Assembly: GCA_036494545.1 (NCBI GenBank)
Contig: DASXOB010000022.1
Span: 372,001 to 436,000 of the forward strand
Origin: JAICXG01 sp036494545
GTDB lineage: Bacteria > Verrucomicrobiota > Verrucomicrobiia > Chthoniobacterales > UBA10450
Length of the DNA: 64,000 bases
Direction: 5' to 3'
The notes under the pieces are model-generated. The model did no database searches, was not told the origin of the DNA, and saw only the letters and a list, made by a program, of their open reading frames with translations. Both the position numbers and the translations under genes were made by a program. Shown piece after piece: positions 51,123-60,330 of the stretch; positions within the stretch are counted from its first letter, which is position 1; every line of letters begins with the position of its first letter.

Positions 51123-53723
51123 ATGAGCCCGGGTCGCAAACCTTATCCATTCGATCAGATCGAGCCGAAATGGCAAAAGCTTTGGGAAGAACAACGAGCC
51201 TTTCACGCTCCAAATCCTGGTGAGCCCGGCTTTGACCCGGCGCGACCGAAATACTACGTGCTCGATATGTTCCCCTATCCCAGCGGTGCCGGTCTTCACG
51301 TCGGACACCCGGAGGGTTACACCGCGACCGACATCGTGGCGCGCTACAAACGCTTTCGCGGCTTCAATGTTTTGCATCCGATCGGCTGGGATTCCTTCGG
51401 CCTGCCGGCAGAGCAATACGCCATCAAGACCGGCCAACACCCAGAGATCACGACGCGCGAAAATATTGCCCGTTTCAAGACGCAGCTGAAACGCATCGGC
51501 TTTTCCTATGATTGGGAACGGGAGATCAGCACCGCTGATCCCGATTTCTATCGTTGGACACAGTGGATTTTCCTCCAGATTTATCAAAGCTGGTTTAACC
51601 CGGAGACAGGGCGGGCGGAGCCGATCGCCACTTTTGAAGGCAACGATCCCGACAGCGTTCGCCTGGCTTATGTAGCCGAGGTGGCGGTAAATTGGTGCCC
51701 CGAACTCGGCACTGTCCTCGCCAATGAGGAAGTGATCGATGGCCGAAGTGAGGTGGGCGGTTTTCCGGTCGTTAGGCGACCGATGCGACAATGGATGTTG
51801 CGCATTACCGCTTATGCCGAACGGCTGATTGAAGAGCTGGAGCAGCTCGATTGGCCGGAAGGCATCAAGCTTCTCCAGCGCAACTGGATTGGTCGCAGCG
51901 AAGGCGCAGAGATCGATTTTCAAATCGTCGGAAGCGAGAAAAAGCTGCGCGTCTTTACTACTCGTCCGGACACACTGTACGGAGGCACCTACCTTGTTCT
52001 TGCGCCGGAACATCCACTGGTCGACGTGATCGTTCCCGAGGAGCAACGCGATGAAGTACGGAAATACCGTGAGCAGGCCACACGCAAAAGCGACCTCGAG
52101 CGCGCCGAGCTAACGAAAGAGAAGACGGGAGTTTTCAGCGGGGCGTACGCAATCAATCCAGCCACCGGGGAGAAGGTCCCAATCTGGATCGCCGACTACG
52201 TATTGTCAGGCTATGGCACCGGGGCGATCGGTGGGGTACCGGCACATGACGAGCGCGATCTCGAGTTTGCGCGCAAATATGATCTCCCAATTCGCGTGGT
52301 CGTCAGGCCAAAGGATGGCGGGGAGCCACTTGGCTTTTTCGGTGAAGGCATCGCGGTGAACTCGCCGGCGATCGAAGGCTTGCCGACCGGGGAAGCAAAA
52401 AGGAAAATCATTGCCTGGCTGGAAGAACGCGGCTCGGGCAAACGCGCGATCAATTATAAGCTGCGCGATTGGCTTTTCTCGCGCCAACGCTACTGGGGTG
52501 AACCATTCCCGATCGTCTGGGAAAACGGAAGGCATCATTCGTTGAGCGCAGAAAGCCTGCCGATCGTTCCGCCGCCGCTGGCGGATTACAAGCCTACTGG
52601 AAGCGGGGAGCCACCGCTGGCCAAAGCGAAGGAATGGGTTCGTTACTCGGAAACCGCGACGCGCGAACTCAACACCATGCCGCAATGGGCGGGGTCCTGC
52701 TGGTATTATCTGCGCTTCTGCGATCCGCGGAATGGCCAGCGCTTCGTGAGTGAAATTGCTGAGCGCTATTGGATGGGAAGCGACTCTTTTCCGAAAAAGG
52801 AAATCGCGGCGTCAACGGACACCGAGACTCACATAAGTGTGGGCGGCGTCGATCTGTATGTCGGCGGCACGGAGCACGCGGTGCTGCATCTGTTGTATGC
52901 TCGCTTTTGGCACAAGGTCCTCTTTGATCTCGGTTACCTGACGACGAGCGAACCTTTCCAACGCCTCGTGAACCAGGGAATTATCCTGGGTGAGGATGGG
53001 CGCAAAATGTCGAAGCGCTGGGGGAATGTGATCGATCCACTCGACGTCATCGCCGACTACGGCGCCGATGCCTTCCGCTGTTACGAGATGTTTATGGGGC
53101 CGCTCGAGCAGATGAAACCCTGGAGTATGACGGGAGTAGAAGGGGTAGCCCGCTTTCTTGCCCGCGTCTGGCGCCTAACGATGGATGAAAATCAGGCCGG
53201 CCAATGGATTCTTTCTCCCACCGTGCAGGAGATCGAGTTGACTCGCGCGCAGCTTAAGATCGTGCATGCAACGATCAAGAAAGTTACCGAGGACATCGAG
53301 AACCTCTCCTTCAACACCGCCATCGCGCAGATGATGATTTTTGTGAACGCCTTTACGACAAGCGAGTCGGTGCCAGTGTTGGCCTTGCGCACATTGTTAG
53401 TCTTGCTGAATCCTTTTGCCCCGCATCTCAGCTCGGAGCTTTGGGAGACATTAGGCGAACGTTTCCCCATTTCGCCTCACGGGGTTACCGAGCAACCATG
53501 GCCAGAATTTGCGCCGGAGTTTCTGGTCGAGGATGAAGTTGAGATCGTTCTCCAGGTAAACGGGAAAGTGCGCGATCATCTCGTTGTGCCCATTGGCGCA
53601 ACTGAGGCCGAGCTGGAAAAAATCGCGCTGGCTAACGAACGCGTGCGGGGGTTCATCGCCGGCAAGACGGTCCGCAAGGTAATTACAATTCCAAAAAAGC
53701 TGGTCAACGTCGTCGCGAACTAG
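51123..53723 (+). CDS. leuS: Leucyl-tRNA synthetase
   Basis: Class I aminoacyl-tRNA synthetase, 866 residues. HIGH-type motif HVGHPEGY near residue 58 and KMSKRWGN near 628 mark the catalytic Rossmann domain. The CP1 editing domain (ADYVLSGYGTGAIGGVPAHD, with the conserved Asp) lies between them, and the anticodon-binding and C-terminal domains follow. The start MSPGRKPYPFDQIEPKWQK is conserved. It is divergent from rdgB and followed after 14 bases by mscL. Two uptake-like words occur (51769 Val-Val-Arg-Arg, 53174 Leu-Thr-Met). No T-box or leader peptide is evident upstream. Confidence 0.97.
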   Translation: MSPGRKPYPFDQIEPKWQKLWEEQRAFHAPNPGEPGFDPARPKYYVLDMFPYPSGAGLHVGHPEGYTATDIVARYKRFRGFNVLHPIGWDSFGLPAEQYAIKTGQHPEITTRENIARFKTQLKRIGFSYDWEREISTADPDFYRWTQWIFLQIYQSWFNPETGRAEPIATFEGNDPDSVRLAYVAEVAVNWCPELGTVLANEEVIDGRSEVGGFPVVRRPMRQWMLRITAYAERLIEELEQLDWPEGIKLLQRNWIGRSEGAEIDFQIVGSEKKLRVFTTRPDTLYGGTYLVLAPEHPLVDVIVPEEQRDEVRKYREQATRKSDLERAELTKEKTGVFSGAYAINPATGEKVPIWIADYVLSGYGTGAIGGVPAHDERDLEFARKYDLPIRVVVRPKDGGEPLGFFGEGIAVNSPAIEGLPTGEAKRKIIAWLEERGSGKRAINYKLRDWLFSRQRYWGEPFPIVWENGRHHSLSAESLPIVPPPLADYKPTGSGEPPLAKAKEWVRYSETATRELNTMPQWAGSCWYYLRFCDPRNGQRFVSEIAERYWMGSDSFPKKEIAASTDTETHISVGGVDLYVGGTEHAVLHLLYARFWHKVLFDLGYLTTSEPFQRLVNQGIILGEDGRKMSKRWGNVIDPLDVIADYGADAFRCYEMFMGPLEQMKPWSMTGVEGVARFLARVWRLTMDENQAGQWILSPTVQEIELTRAQLKIVHATIKKVTEDIENLSFNTAIAQMMIFVNAFTTSESVPVLALRTLLVLLNPFAPHLSSELWETLGERFPISPHGVTEQPWPEFAPEFLVEDEVEIVLQVNGKVRDHLVVPIGATEAELEKIALANERVRGFIAGKTVRKVITIPKKLVNVVAN

Positions 53724-53737
53724 GATCCTTTCCCGTC

Positions 53738-54190
53738 ATGTTGAAAGAATTCAAGGAATTCGCGATCAAGGGGAACGCCGTCGACCTTGCGGTTGGCGTC
53801 ATCATCGGAGCTGCTTTTGGCGGCATCGTTAACTCACTTGTGAAGGACATCCTAATGCCGCCCGTCAGCCTCCTCACGGGTGGCCTGGATTTTTCGAAGA
53901 AGTTCATTGTGCTCAAAGCCGGGGCGAACGGCGCGACGAACTTCGCTACGCCGGAGCAGGCGCTGGCGGCGAAGGCGATTACCTGGAATTACGGCAACTT
54001 CATCACTCTTGTGATCAACTTCGCCATCGTGGCCTTTTGCGTTTTCCTGCTGGTGAGGGCGATGAACAAACTCAAGAGACCTGCGCCGACTGCCGAGGCT
54101 GTTTCTAAGGACTGCCCGGCGTGCGCAATGACGATTCCGATTAAGGCGCGGCGCTGCCCGCATTGCACGACAGAGTTGTCGGGCGTTTAG
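53738..54190 (+). CDS. mscL: Large-conductance mechanosensitive channel with zinc-ribbon tail
   Basis: MscL opens under membrane tension to release osmolytes. The 150-residue protein has the canonical start MLKEFKEFAIKGNAVDLAVG and TM1, the DILMPPVSLL turn, a periplasmic loop, and TM2 (FITLVINFAIVAFCVFLLVR). The cytoplasmic tail, normally a simple helix, ends with a CPAC...CPHC zinc ribbon (DCPACAMTIPIKARRCPHC). The next gene, on the opposite strand, overlaps its 3' end by 4 bases. Probably co-transcribed with leuS. Confidence 0.92.
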   Translation: MLKEFKEFAIKGNAVDLAVGVIIGAAFGGIVNSLVKDILMPPVSLLTGGLDFSKKFIVLKAGANGATNFATPEQALAAKAITWNYGNFITLVINFAIVAFCVFLLVRAMNKLKRPAPTAEAVSKDCPACAMTIPIKARRCPHCTTELSGV

Positions 54191-54840
54191 AGGGCGGCAC
54201 CTGTCGCATCCACGCGCAGGATCCGATGCGGTGTGCAAAGCCAGATACGGGCCTGACCTTCATCGGGCCACTCCATCCCACCAGCCCACGGAGAAAAGGC
54301 AGGAAGAATCCAGCACCGATCCTGTTGGATGAATGCCGGGCACTTCAAACACAAGCCCGCGCCGTCGCGAATCGCGGTGGCCGGATGATGATGGCCAATG
54401 ATCCGAATACGCCCTGTCTTTTCGGAGTCGGAATGGCCGTGTTGGAAAACAAAATCAGGTGTCTCCCAGCGCGGCGAAAACTCCGTCGTGGGCAGGAAAT
54501 GACGGTCGTGGTTCCCCGCCAGAGCGATTACTTCGCAATGCTCGCGGAGTCTCGCCAGCAGCTCCCTCGCCGCCTCCATTGAAGCACGATCGTGGACAAG
54601 GTCGCCGACAATAATCAGTCGCTCCGGCAGATAATCATCCAGCAATTGTTCCAGTCGTCGCTCGATTGATTTCATCCCCCAAAGAGGCATGAGACGGCCA
54701 GCGGCTCGCTGACTTAGTTCGTAGCCGAAATGAAGATCGGCCACTGCGAGCCACCGCTCGGTTTCGTGAAACAAAGCCAGCCGCCCATCCAGTAAGACGT
54801 TGGAAGCGATGGCGACAACGCCTGCGGAAACGACGGGCAT
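54187..54840 (-). CDS. Calcineurin-like metallophosphoesterase
   Basis: A 217-residue phosphoesterase with the two-metal site motifs in order: AVADLHFGYE (Asp-His), VGDLVHDRAS, LAGNHDRHFL and IIGHHHPATA. This small type is often encoded next to a DNA ligase or DEAD-box helicase and annotated as ligase-associated, but neither is present here. A DNA or nucleotide substrate is possible, not proven. It converges on mscL, with a 4-base overlap of the two ends. Confidence 0.82.
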   Translation of the reverse strand: MPVVSAGVVAIASNVLLDGRLALFHETERWLAVADLHFGYELSQRAAGRLMPLWGMKSIERRLEQLLDDYLPERLIIVGDLVHDRASMEAARELLARLREHCEVIALAGNHDRHFLPTTEFSPRWETPDFVFQHGHSDSEKTGRIRIIGHHHPATAIRDGAGLCLKCPAFIQQDRCWILPAFSPWAGGMEWPDEGQARIWLCTPHRILRVDATGAAL

Positions 54841-54909
54841 GATTCTTGGGCAGGGAAAATAATTCTTGCTACGACCGCCTTCAACCGCTAAGCACCCGCT
54901 TCAGCCGAA

Positions 54910-55416
54910 ATGACGCTACTCCTGAGAGTTATACTTCTCAGCGCGCTTGCCTTGCTCGGCGTGGGCTGCGCCAGCCAAAAGCCGATCGCAGTCAGCAAAC
55001 CAGTTGGCCAGCGCCTGCATCATGTTCGCACGACCGCCTACACGCACACTGAAGCTGGCGGCCGCCGTAATGCCATCGGCACCAAACTTTCCTGCAGCAG
55101 GGTAAAGAGCGCAGCGGCTGATTGGTCCCGCTGGCCGTTGGGAACCAAGTTCCGCATCGTCGACACCAATGAAGTCTTCCAGATCGATGATTACGGCAGC
55201 GCCCTCATCGGCACCGGCACGATCGACCTTTACAGATCAAACCGGCTGGAAATGAGAAAATGGGGCGTGCGCTCGGTCGATATTGACGTCATCGAATGGG
55301 GCTCGCGCGAGCAGAGCATGCGCGTTCTGGCTTCACGCAAGAACAATTCCATGGCGCGACGGATGATTCTCGCTCTCGCGCGGGAACCGGGAGAGTCGCC
55401 GCTGCCGAAGTTCTAG
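54910..55416 (+). CDS. 3D-domain lipoprotein (RlpA/DPBB-like)
   Basis: A 168-residue lipoprotein: the signal peptide ends with lipobox GVGC at residue 20 (LLSALALLGVGC). After a short linker the double-psi beta-barrel 3D domain begins (RTTAYTHTEAGGRRNAIGTK) and continues PLGTKFRIVDTNEVFQIDDY and IGTGTIDLYRSNRLEM. The conserved Asp triplet of the 3D domain is visible in QIDDYG and IDLY. Such domains act on or bind peptidoglycan glycans, often as lytic transglycosylase-like enzymes. It ends with VDIDVIEWGSRE and a basic tail. It precedes galE by 43 bases on the same strand. Confidence 0.82.
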   Translation: MTLLLRVILLSALALLGVGCASQKPIAVSKPVGQRLHHVRTTAYTHTEAGGRRNAIGTKLSCSRVKSAAADWSRWPLGTKFRIVDTNEVFQIDDYGSALIGTGTIDLYRSNRLEMRKWGVRSVDIDVIEWGSREQSMRVLASRKNNSMARRMILALAREPGESPLPKF

Positions 55417-55459
55417 CTTTCCTTTTTGACAGCGCGCAGGCGCTCCGCACTTTCCGCGG

Positions 55460-56431
55460 ATGCAAATCTTTGTCGTGGGCGGCGCGGGCTATATCGGAAG
55501 TATTTGCGTCGAGCTGCTGCTCGACGAAGGCCATCAAGTCGTCGTCTTCGACAACCTGAGCGAGGGCCATCGACACGCGGTTGATGAACGCGCGGCGTTT
55601 ATCGGCGGCGACCTGGCACGGCCCGAGGAGATTACCCGTGCGCTTCAGGAGACAAAGCCTGAGGCGGTTATGCATTTCGCGGCTAATGCGCTTGTTGGCG
55701 AGTCGATGCAGAATCCATCGAAATATTTTCGCAACAACGTTACTGCCGGAATCAACTTGCTCGACGCCATGCTCGAAACAGGTGTGAGGCGTTTTGTCTT
55801 CTCCTCCACCTGCGCGATCTTCGGGCCGCCCGAGCGAGTACCGATCGACGAGACGTTGCCGCAGCGACCAATCAATCCCTACGGCGAATCAAAGCTCATG
55901 TTTGAGAAGGTGTTGCGTTGGTATGACCAGATTCACGGCCTCAGGTTCGTCTCGCTGCGCTATTTCAACGCTGCTGGCGCGACAAAGAAATTCGGCGAAG
56001 ACCATCGCTGCGAGACGCACCTCATTCCCAACGTGCTGAAGGTTGCACTTGGCCGGAAGGAACATGTCGAGATCTACGGCACCGATTACGAAACACCCGA
56101 CGGGACCTGCATCCGCGACTACATCCACATCCTGGACCTGTCGCGTGCGCACATTCTCGCGCTCGGCGCGAATGAGAGCGCATTCTACAACCTCGGCACC
56201 GGCGGTGGTTCGAGCGTGCGCGAAGTCATCAAGGTTTGTCGCGATGTAACCGGAAAAGAAATCCCAGTTCTGGAAAAGCCGCGACGGCCTGGCGATCCGC
56301 CTCGACTCATCGCCGCCTCGGAAAAAATCAAACGTGAATTGGGTTGGCAGCCAAAGTTCGAAAACCTGCACACCATCATCGAGAGCGCGTGGCGCTGGCA
56401 TCAGGAATTTCCGCGGGGCTACGGCGACTAA
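55460..56431 (+). CDS. galE: UDP-glucose 4-epimerase
   Basis: SDR-type epimerase that interconverts UDP-glucose and UDP-galactose, supplying surface-glycan precursors. The NAD-binding motif is VVGGAGYIGS, the catalytic Tyr-Lys is in NPYGESK, and Ser in FVFSSTCAIF. The substrate segment has LRYFNAAGA and RDYIHILDLSRAH. Length (323 residues) is normal. No other sugar-nucleotide genes lie alongside. A terminator-like hairpin at 56505-56541 lies downstream but is oriented for the opposite strand. Confidence 0.94.
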   Translation: MQIFVVGGAGYIGSICVELLLDEGHQVVVFDNLSEGHRHAVDERAAFIGGDLARPEEITRALQETKPEAVMHFAANALVGESMQNPSKYFRNNVTAGINLLDAMLETGVRRFVFSSTCAIFGPPERVPIDETLPQRPINPYGESKLMFEKVLRWYDQIHGLRFVSLRYFNAAGATKKFGEDHRCETHLIPNVLKVALGRKEHVEIYGTDYETPDGTCIRDYIHILDLSRAHILALGANESAFYNLGTGGGSSVREVIKVCRDVTGKEIPVLEKPRRPGDPPRLIAASEKIKRELGWQPKFENLHTIIESAWRWHQEFPRGYGD

Positions 56432-56504
56432 CCTCCGCAGTCGCGACCGCGAAGATTCAGCCCTTAGCGTGAAGAGGCAGTCGTTCCAAGCCAATCCCAC
56501 TAAC

Positions 56505-56541
56505 AAAAAAAGGCGCTCGAGGAAACACGTTCCGCGAGCGC
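56505..56541 (-). terminator. Rho-independent terminator of the Thr-rich protein gene
   Basis: On the minus strand a 7-bp GC-rich stem (GCGCTCG, 56513-56519, with CGAGCGC, 56535-56541) is followed by TTTTTTT (complement of 56505-56511). It is about 30 bases after the stop at 56568, correctly placed for a terminator. The uptake-like word at 56556-56563 lies between the stop and the hairpin but is not part of the stem. Confidence 0.8.
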
Positions 56542-56567
56542 TTTAGATTGACTAGCCTAACGAACCG

Positions 56568-56999
56568 TCAGGGATTGGTTGTCGTCGTGGTGGTCGTCTC
56601 CTTCTTATAATAAGAGATCGGCTTCTCCAAGGTCACCTTGGTGATAACCATGCGATCGCCTTCTTTCACGTAGCTGTAACGCACCGGCATATCGGGGCGT
56701 AGCATCGACACTTCCACCGTCTGTCCTTCCGGATCGACCACGGTGGTTTCTTTCGTGAAGTAATACCTCACCGGATCCGCACTAGTCTCGGTGCGGAAGC
56801 TGATGACGTTGGAGCTCGGGGTGAAGGTCGTGATCGTACCCGTCGCGTCCATAGCACTTGTGCTCGTCGTGCTACTCACTCCCGTTGCACCCTCGTTCGT
56901 AGTCGTGGTGGTAGTCGTTTCCTGCGCGAAAGTGGTCCCGAGCGCGAATGCGCAAGCCACTCCGGCAGCCAGTATTTGTGTTAGTCTGTTTGGTTTCAT
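56568..56999 (-). CDS. Small exported Thr-rich protein of unknown function
   Basis: A 143-residue protein with a signal peptide (ending ACAFALGTTFA before Gln26). The mature chain begins with a Glu followed by seven Thr and an Asn (ETTTTTTTN) and ends with nearly the same block (KETTTTTTTNP). Between them is a beta-rich region (NVISFRTETSADPVRYYFTK and RMVITKVTLEKPISY) that I cannot assign. AAAGGAC precedes the start at good spacing, and a Rho-independent terminator follows. Codons in the two Thr blocks differ, so they are not a recent DNA duplication. Possibly a stress or cell-surface protein. Confidence 0.65.
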   Translation of the reverse strand: MKPNRLTQILAAGVACAFALGTTFAQETTTTTTTNEGATGVSSTTSTSAMDATGTITTFTPSSNVISFRTETSADPVRYYFTKETTVVDPEGQTVEVSMLRPDMPVRYSYVKEGDRMVITKVTLEKPISYYKKETTTTTTTNP

Positions 57000-57142
57000 G
57001 ATTGTCCTTTGGTTTGGTTGAACGAATGATATCCGTTGTGCGTTACTCCGACCGGTCCAGGCAGTCGTTTATTCAACCCCAATTCGGAAAACGTGGTGCA
57101 TGCGGTTGCACAGTTAGATAAGAATTGGCCTATCTTCCCGTC

Positions 57143-58384
57143 ATGCAGCCTTTGCCTGGCTTTCGCGATTTTCTGCCTGATGACTGCGCCTTCCGGAATG
57201 TCATCTTTGAACGATGGCGCGAGGTGTGTCGCCGATATGGCTTTGTCGAATGGGATAGTCCGTTGCTCGAGTTGACGGACTTGTATCGCAAGAAAAGCGG
57301 ACCTGAGATTGTTAGTCAGCTCTTCAATTTTACCGACAAAGGCGAGCGGGAAGTAGCGATGCGGCCCGAGCTGACCCCGGCACTTGCCCGAGTGGTAGCG
57401 GCGCACGAGCGGGAGTTTCGCAAACCGCTCAAATGGTTTTCGATTCCGCAATGTTTTCGCTACGAGAAACAGCAGCGTGGAAGGTTGCGCGAGCACTTCC
57501 AACTCAACTGTGACCTAATCGGCGATGCCTCGTTCGCGGCCGATGCGGAGGTGGTCGCGCTCGCAATCGACCTTCTGCGCACTTTTGGGTTCGGTGCCAA
57601 TGACGTCGTCGTTCGGTTAAGTGACCGTGAGTTCTGGACCGATCTCTTGCGCAAACAGAATGTTCCTGAAGATCAATGGAGTGGCTTGTTACAGGTCATC
57701 GACAAAAGTGAACGCGAACCGCGTGAGATAACCGCCGGGAAACTGGGCCCGCTGACAGAGTCAGTCTTTCAAGTGCTCGACGGCGGGGGCCGCAGCGAGA
57801 AGCTGGAAACGCTCGTTAGGCAACTGGAACTGCGTGGTCTGGGCAATTTTGTGAAAGTCGATCTCTCAATCGTGCGCGGTCTGGCTTATTACACTGGTCT
57901 CGTCTTTGAAGTTTTCGATCGAGCGGGAAAATTGCGCGCGATTGCGGGTGGCGGTCGCTACGACAATCTGATCGCGCAGCTGAGCGATGGTGCGGTCGCA
58001 CTGCCCGCGGTTGGGTTCGCAATGGGTGATGTGGTCTTGGGTGAACTGATTAAGGAAACGCCGGCCGCATTTTCGCGCCTAACAAACAGGGTGAGCAGCC
58101 AAAATGCGCTCGATGTTTATCTCATCATCGCCAAGGAAGAGAGACGCGACGATGCACTTAAAACATTGCAACTGCTGCGCGACGGCGGCTGGCGCGTCGA
58201 TTATTCGCTTGTTCCCTCCAAAGTCGGCAAACAATTCCAAACCGCCGAGGCCATGGGCGCCCGCGTGACCTTGCTTTTCGGCGACGAATGGCCGCAGCTA
58301 AAAATGAAAAACCTCGCCAGCCGCGAGGAAATGCTCGTGCCTAACGACGACCTCCTTGAACAACTGGCGTTGAGGCGCGCATAA
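57143..58384 (+). CDS. hisS: Histidyl-tRNA synthetase
   Basis: Class II aminoacyl-tRNA synthetase, 413 residues. MQPLPGFRDFLPDD gives the family N-terminus. Motif 2 is represented by FSIPQCFRYEKQQRGRLREH, the histidine-binding SIVRGLAYYTGLVFEVF is exact, motif 3 follows as AIAGGGRYDNL, and the anticodon-binding domain ends NDDLLEQLALRR. The start at 57143 is used; the reading also extends 6 codons upstream. Two uptake-like words (57813 Val-Arg-Gln, 58340 Pro-Asn-Asp) fall within. It is followed by aspS after about 47 bases, a common hisS-aspS pairing. Confidence 0.96.
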   Translation: MQPLPGFRDFLPDDCAFRNVIFERWREVCRRYGFVEWDSPLLELTDLYRKKSGPEIVSQLFNFTDKGEREVAMRPELTPALARVVAAHEREFRKPLKWFSIPQCFRYEKQQRGRLREHFQLNCDLIGDASFAADAEVVALAIDLLRTFGFGANDVVVRLSDREFWTDLLRKQNVPEDQWSGLLQVIDKSEREPREITAGKLGPLTESVFQVLDGGGRSEKLETLVRQLELRGLGNFVKVDLSIVRGLAYYTGLVFEVFDRAGKLRAIAGGGRYDNLIAQLSDGAVALPAVGFAMGDVVLGELIKETPAAFSRLTNRVSSQNALDVYLIIAKEERRDDALKTLQLLRDGGWRVDYSLVPSKVGKQFQTAEAMGARVTLLFGDEWPQLKMKNLASREEMLVPNDDLLEQLALRRA

Positions 58385-58431
58385 GCAACTTGCGCCTTTT
58401 GCCCCAGCGCCCAAACTGACGGCTCGCCGCC

Positions 58432-60216
58432 ATGTATCGCACCCATCACTGCAACGCGCTTCGCGCCGCTAATGTCGGCAACGAGGTGCAACTCGCCGGT
58501 TGGGTTCATTCGCGCCGCGATCTTGGCGGTGTCATCTTCATCGATCTGCGCGATCGTGAAGGACTAACGCAGATTGTCTTCCGACCGGAAGAGAATGACG
58601 AGGTCACCGACCGGGCTCATTCCCTTCGGCATGAAGACGTCATCGCGATCACGGGACGCGTAGCGCCACGCCTAACAGGACAGGCAAATCCCAATCTCCC
58701 GACAGGCGAGATCGAAGTGGTCGTCGATGAGTTGTTAATCCTCAACCGTTCCGACGTGCCGCCGTTCCCGATCGAAGGCGAAGTCAAAGACGAGGATCTC
58801 CAGCTGACTTATCGCTATTTCGACCTGCGTCGGCCACAGCTCGCTCGCAACTTGCGCCTTCGCCATCGGGTCACGAAGGCGACCCGTGACTATCTCGATA
58901 GCCAGGGCTTCCTCGAAATCGAGACTCCGATTCTCTCGAAGAGTACGCCGGAAGGCGCGCGCGATTTTCTCGTCCCGAGCCGCATTTGGCCGGGAAAATT
59001 CTACGCTTTGCCGCAGGCGCCGCAGCAATACAAACAGCTCCTCATGGTCGGCGGGATGGAAAAATATTTTCAAATCGCAAAGTGCTTTCGGGATGAAGAT
59101 CTCCGTGCCGATCGTCAGCTCGAATTCACCCAGATCGACATCGAGGCTTCCTTCGTTAGGCCGGAAGACATCTTTGCGCTCACGGAAGGGATGCTGGCCG
59201 CCGTCTTCAAGGCTGCGCGCGGGATTGATGTCCCGACACCATTTCCGCGCATGAGCTATCACGAGGCGATGAATACTTTCGGCAGCGACAAGCCGGACCG
59301 GCGTTTTGCGGTTCCGTTGGTTGAGCTGAGCGATCTCTTTCGTGAGAGCGCTTTTAAGGTCTTTCGTGGCGCGGTCGAGCGCGGTGGGGTGATCAAGGCA
59401 ATTAACGCCAAAGGCTTCGCCGGCATTACCACCGGACAAATGAATGAACTGGAAGGGCTCGCGAAGAAATTCGGCGCCAAAGGTCTTGCCTCAATCAAGG
59501 TGGAAGGCGGCGAATGGAAATCCGCCATCGCGAAATTCCTTTCCGAGACGGAAAAGCAAGACCTAACGAGCCGGCTCCAAATTGAGGAGGGAGACCTCAT
59601 TCTCTTCGCCGCGGACTCATGGCAGGTCGCCTGCGAAGTGCTCGGGCGGCTGCGCCTCCGTGTCGCCGAGCTTCAAAGCCTAACGAATAATGAACAGCTC
59701 GATTTCCTTTGGGTGACCGAATTTCCCCTTCTCCAGCAAGATGCTGCAACGGGCAAGTGGAGCGCCATGCATCATCCCTTCACCCGGCCGAAAGCCGAAG
59801 ACAAACCGTTGCTCGACCAGCCTAACGAGCTCGGAAATATCCGCGCTGAAGCCTACGATGTCGTCCTGAACGGCGTTGAGCTCGGCGGTGGCAGCATTCG
59901 TATTCACGAACGCGATTTGCAGGCGAAGGTGTTCGAGGTTCTCGGCCTAACGATTGAAGAAACCGATCGCCAATTCGGTCATCTGCTGCGCGCTTTCCGC
60001 CTCGGTGCTCCGCCGCACGGCGGAATCGCTCTTGGGCTCGATCGCCTGGTCATGCTCGTTTGCGGCACGGAATCAATTCGCGACGTGATCGCCTTTCCAA
60101 AGACCAACCGCGGGCAGGACCTGATGTCGCACTCACCGAGCGATGTCGACGCGACGCAACTCCGGGATTTGAATATTCAGACGACGGCGAACACTGCCCC
60201 CAGGCAGGTGGGATAG
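58432..60216 (+). CDS. aspS: Aspartyl-tRNA synthetase (bacterial type)
   Basis: Class II synthetase, 594 residues. An N-terminal OB-fold anticodon-binding domain (GWVHSRRDLGGVIFIDLRDR) is followed by the catalytic domain with motif 2 (FRDEDLRADRQLEFTQIDIE). The bacterial GAD insertion spans roughly residues 280-400. Motif 3 is GIALGLDRLVMLVCG. This length and insertion are typical of bacterial AspRS; whether it is discriminating or also charges Asn cannot be told here. Five exact uptake-like words lie inside, the highest density in the window. Confidence 0.96.
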   Translation: MYRTHHCNALRAANVGNEVQLAGWVHSRRDLGGVIFIDLRDREGLTQIVFRPEENDEVTDRAHSLRHEDVIAITGRVAPRLTGQANPNLPTGEIEVVVDELLILNRSDVPPFPIEGEVKDEDLQLTYRYFDLRRPQLARNLRLRHRVTKATRDYLDSQGFLEIETPILSKSTPEGARDFLVPSRIWPGKFYALPQAPQQYKQLLMVGGMEKYFQIAKCFRDEDLRADRQLEFTQIDIEASFVRPEDIFALTEGMLAAVFKAARGIDVPTPFPRMSYHEAMNTFGSDKPDRRFAVPLVELSDLFRESAFKVFRGAVERGGVIKAINAKGFAGITTGQMNELEGLAKKFGAKGLASIKVEGGEWKSAIAKFLSETEKQDLTSRLQIEEGDLILFAADSWQVACEVLGRLRLRVAELQSLTNNEQLDFLWVTEFPLLQQDAATGKWSAMHHPFTRPKAEDKPLLDQPNELGNIRAEAYDVVLNGVELGGGSIRIHERDLQAKVFEVLGLTIEETDRQFGHLLRAFRLGAPPHGGIALGLDRLVMLVCGTESIRDVIAFPKTNRGQDLMSHSPSDVDATQLRDLNIQTTANTAPRQVG

Positions 60217-60330
60217 ACTTACTGCAGCCAAGCCGATTTCTTCAACTGCCCTCCAATTGGGATTGCCACATTTTGGCGAACGATTTTTTCTTGAATCCAG
60301 ATCGCCGCTTGGGCGCATCCATCCCATAGA

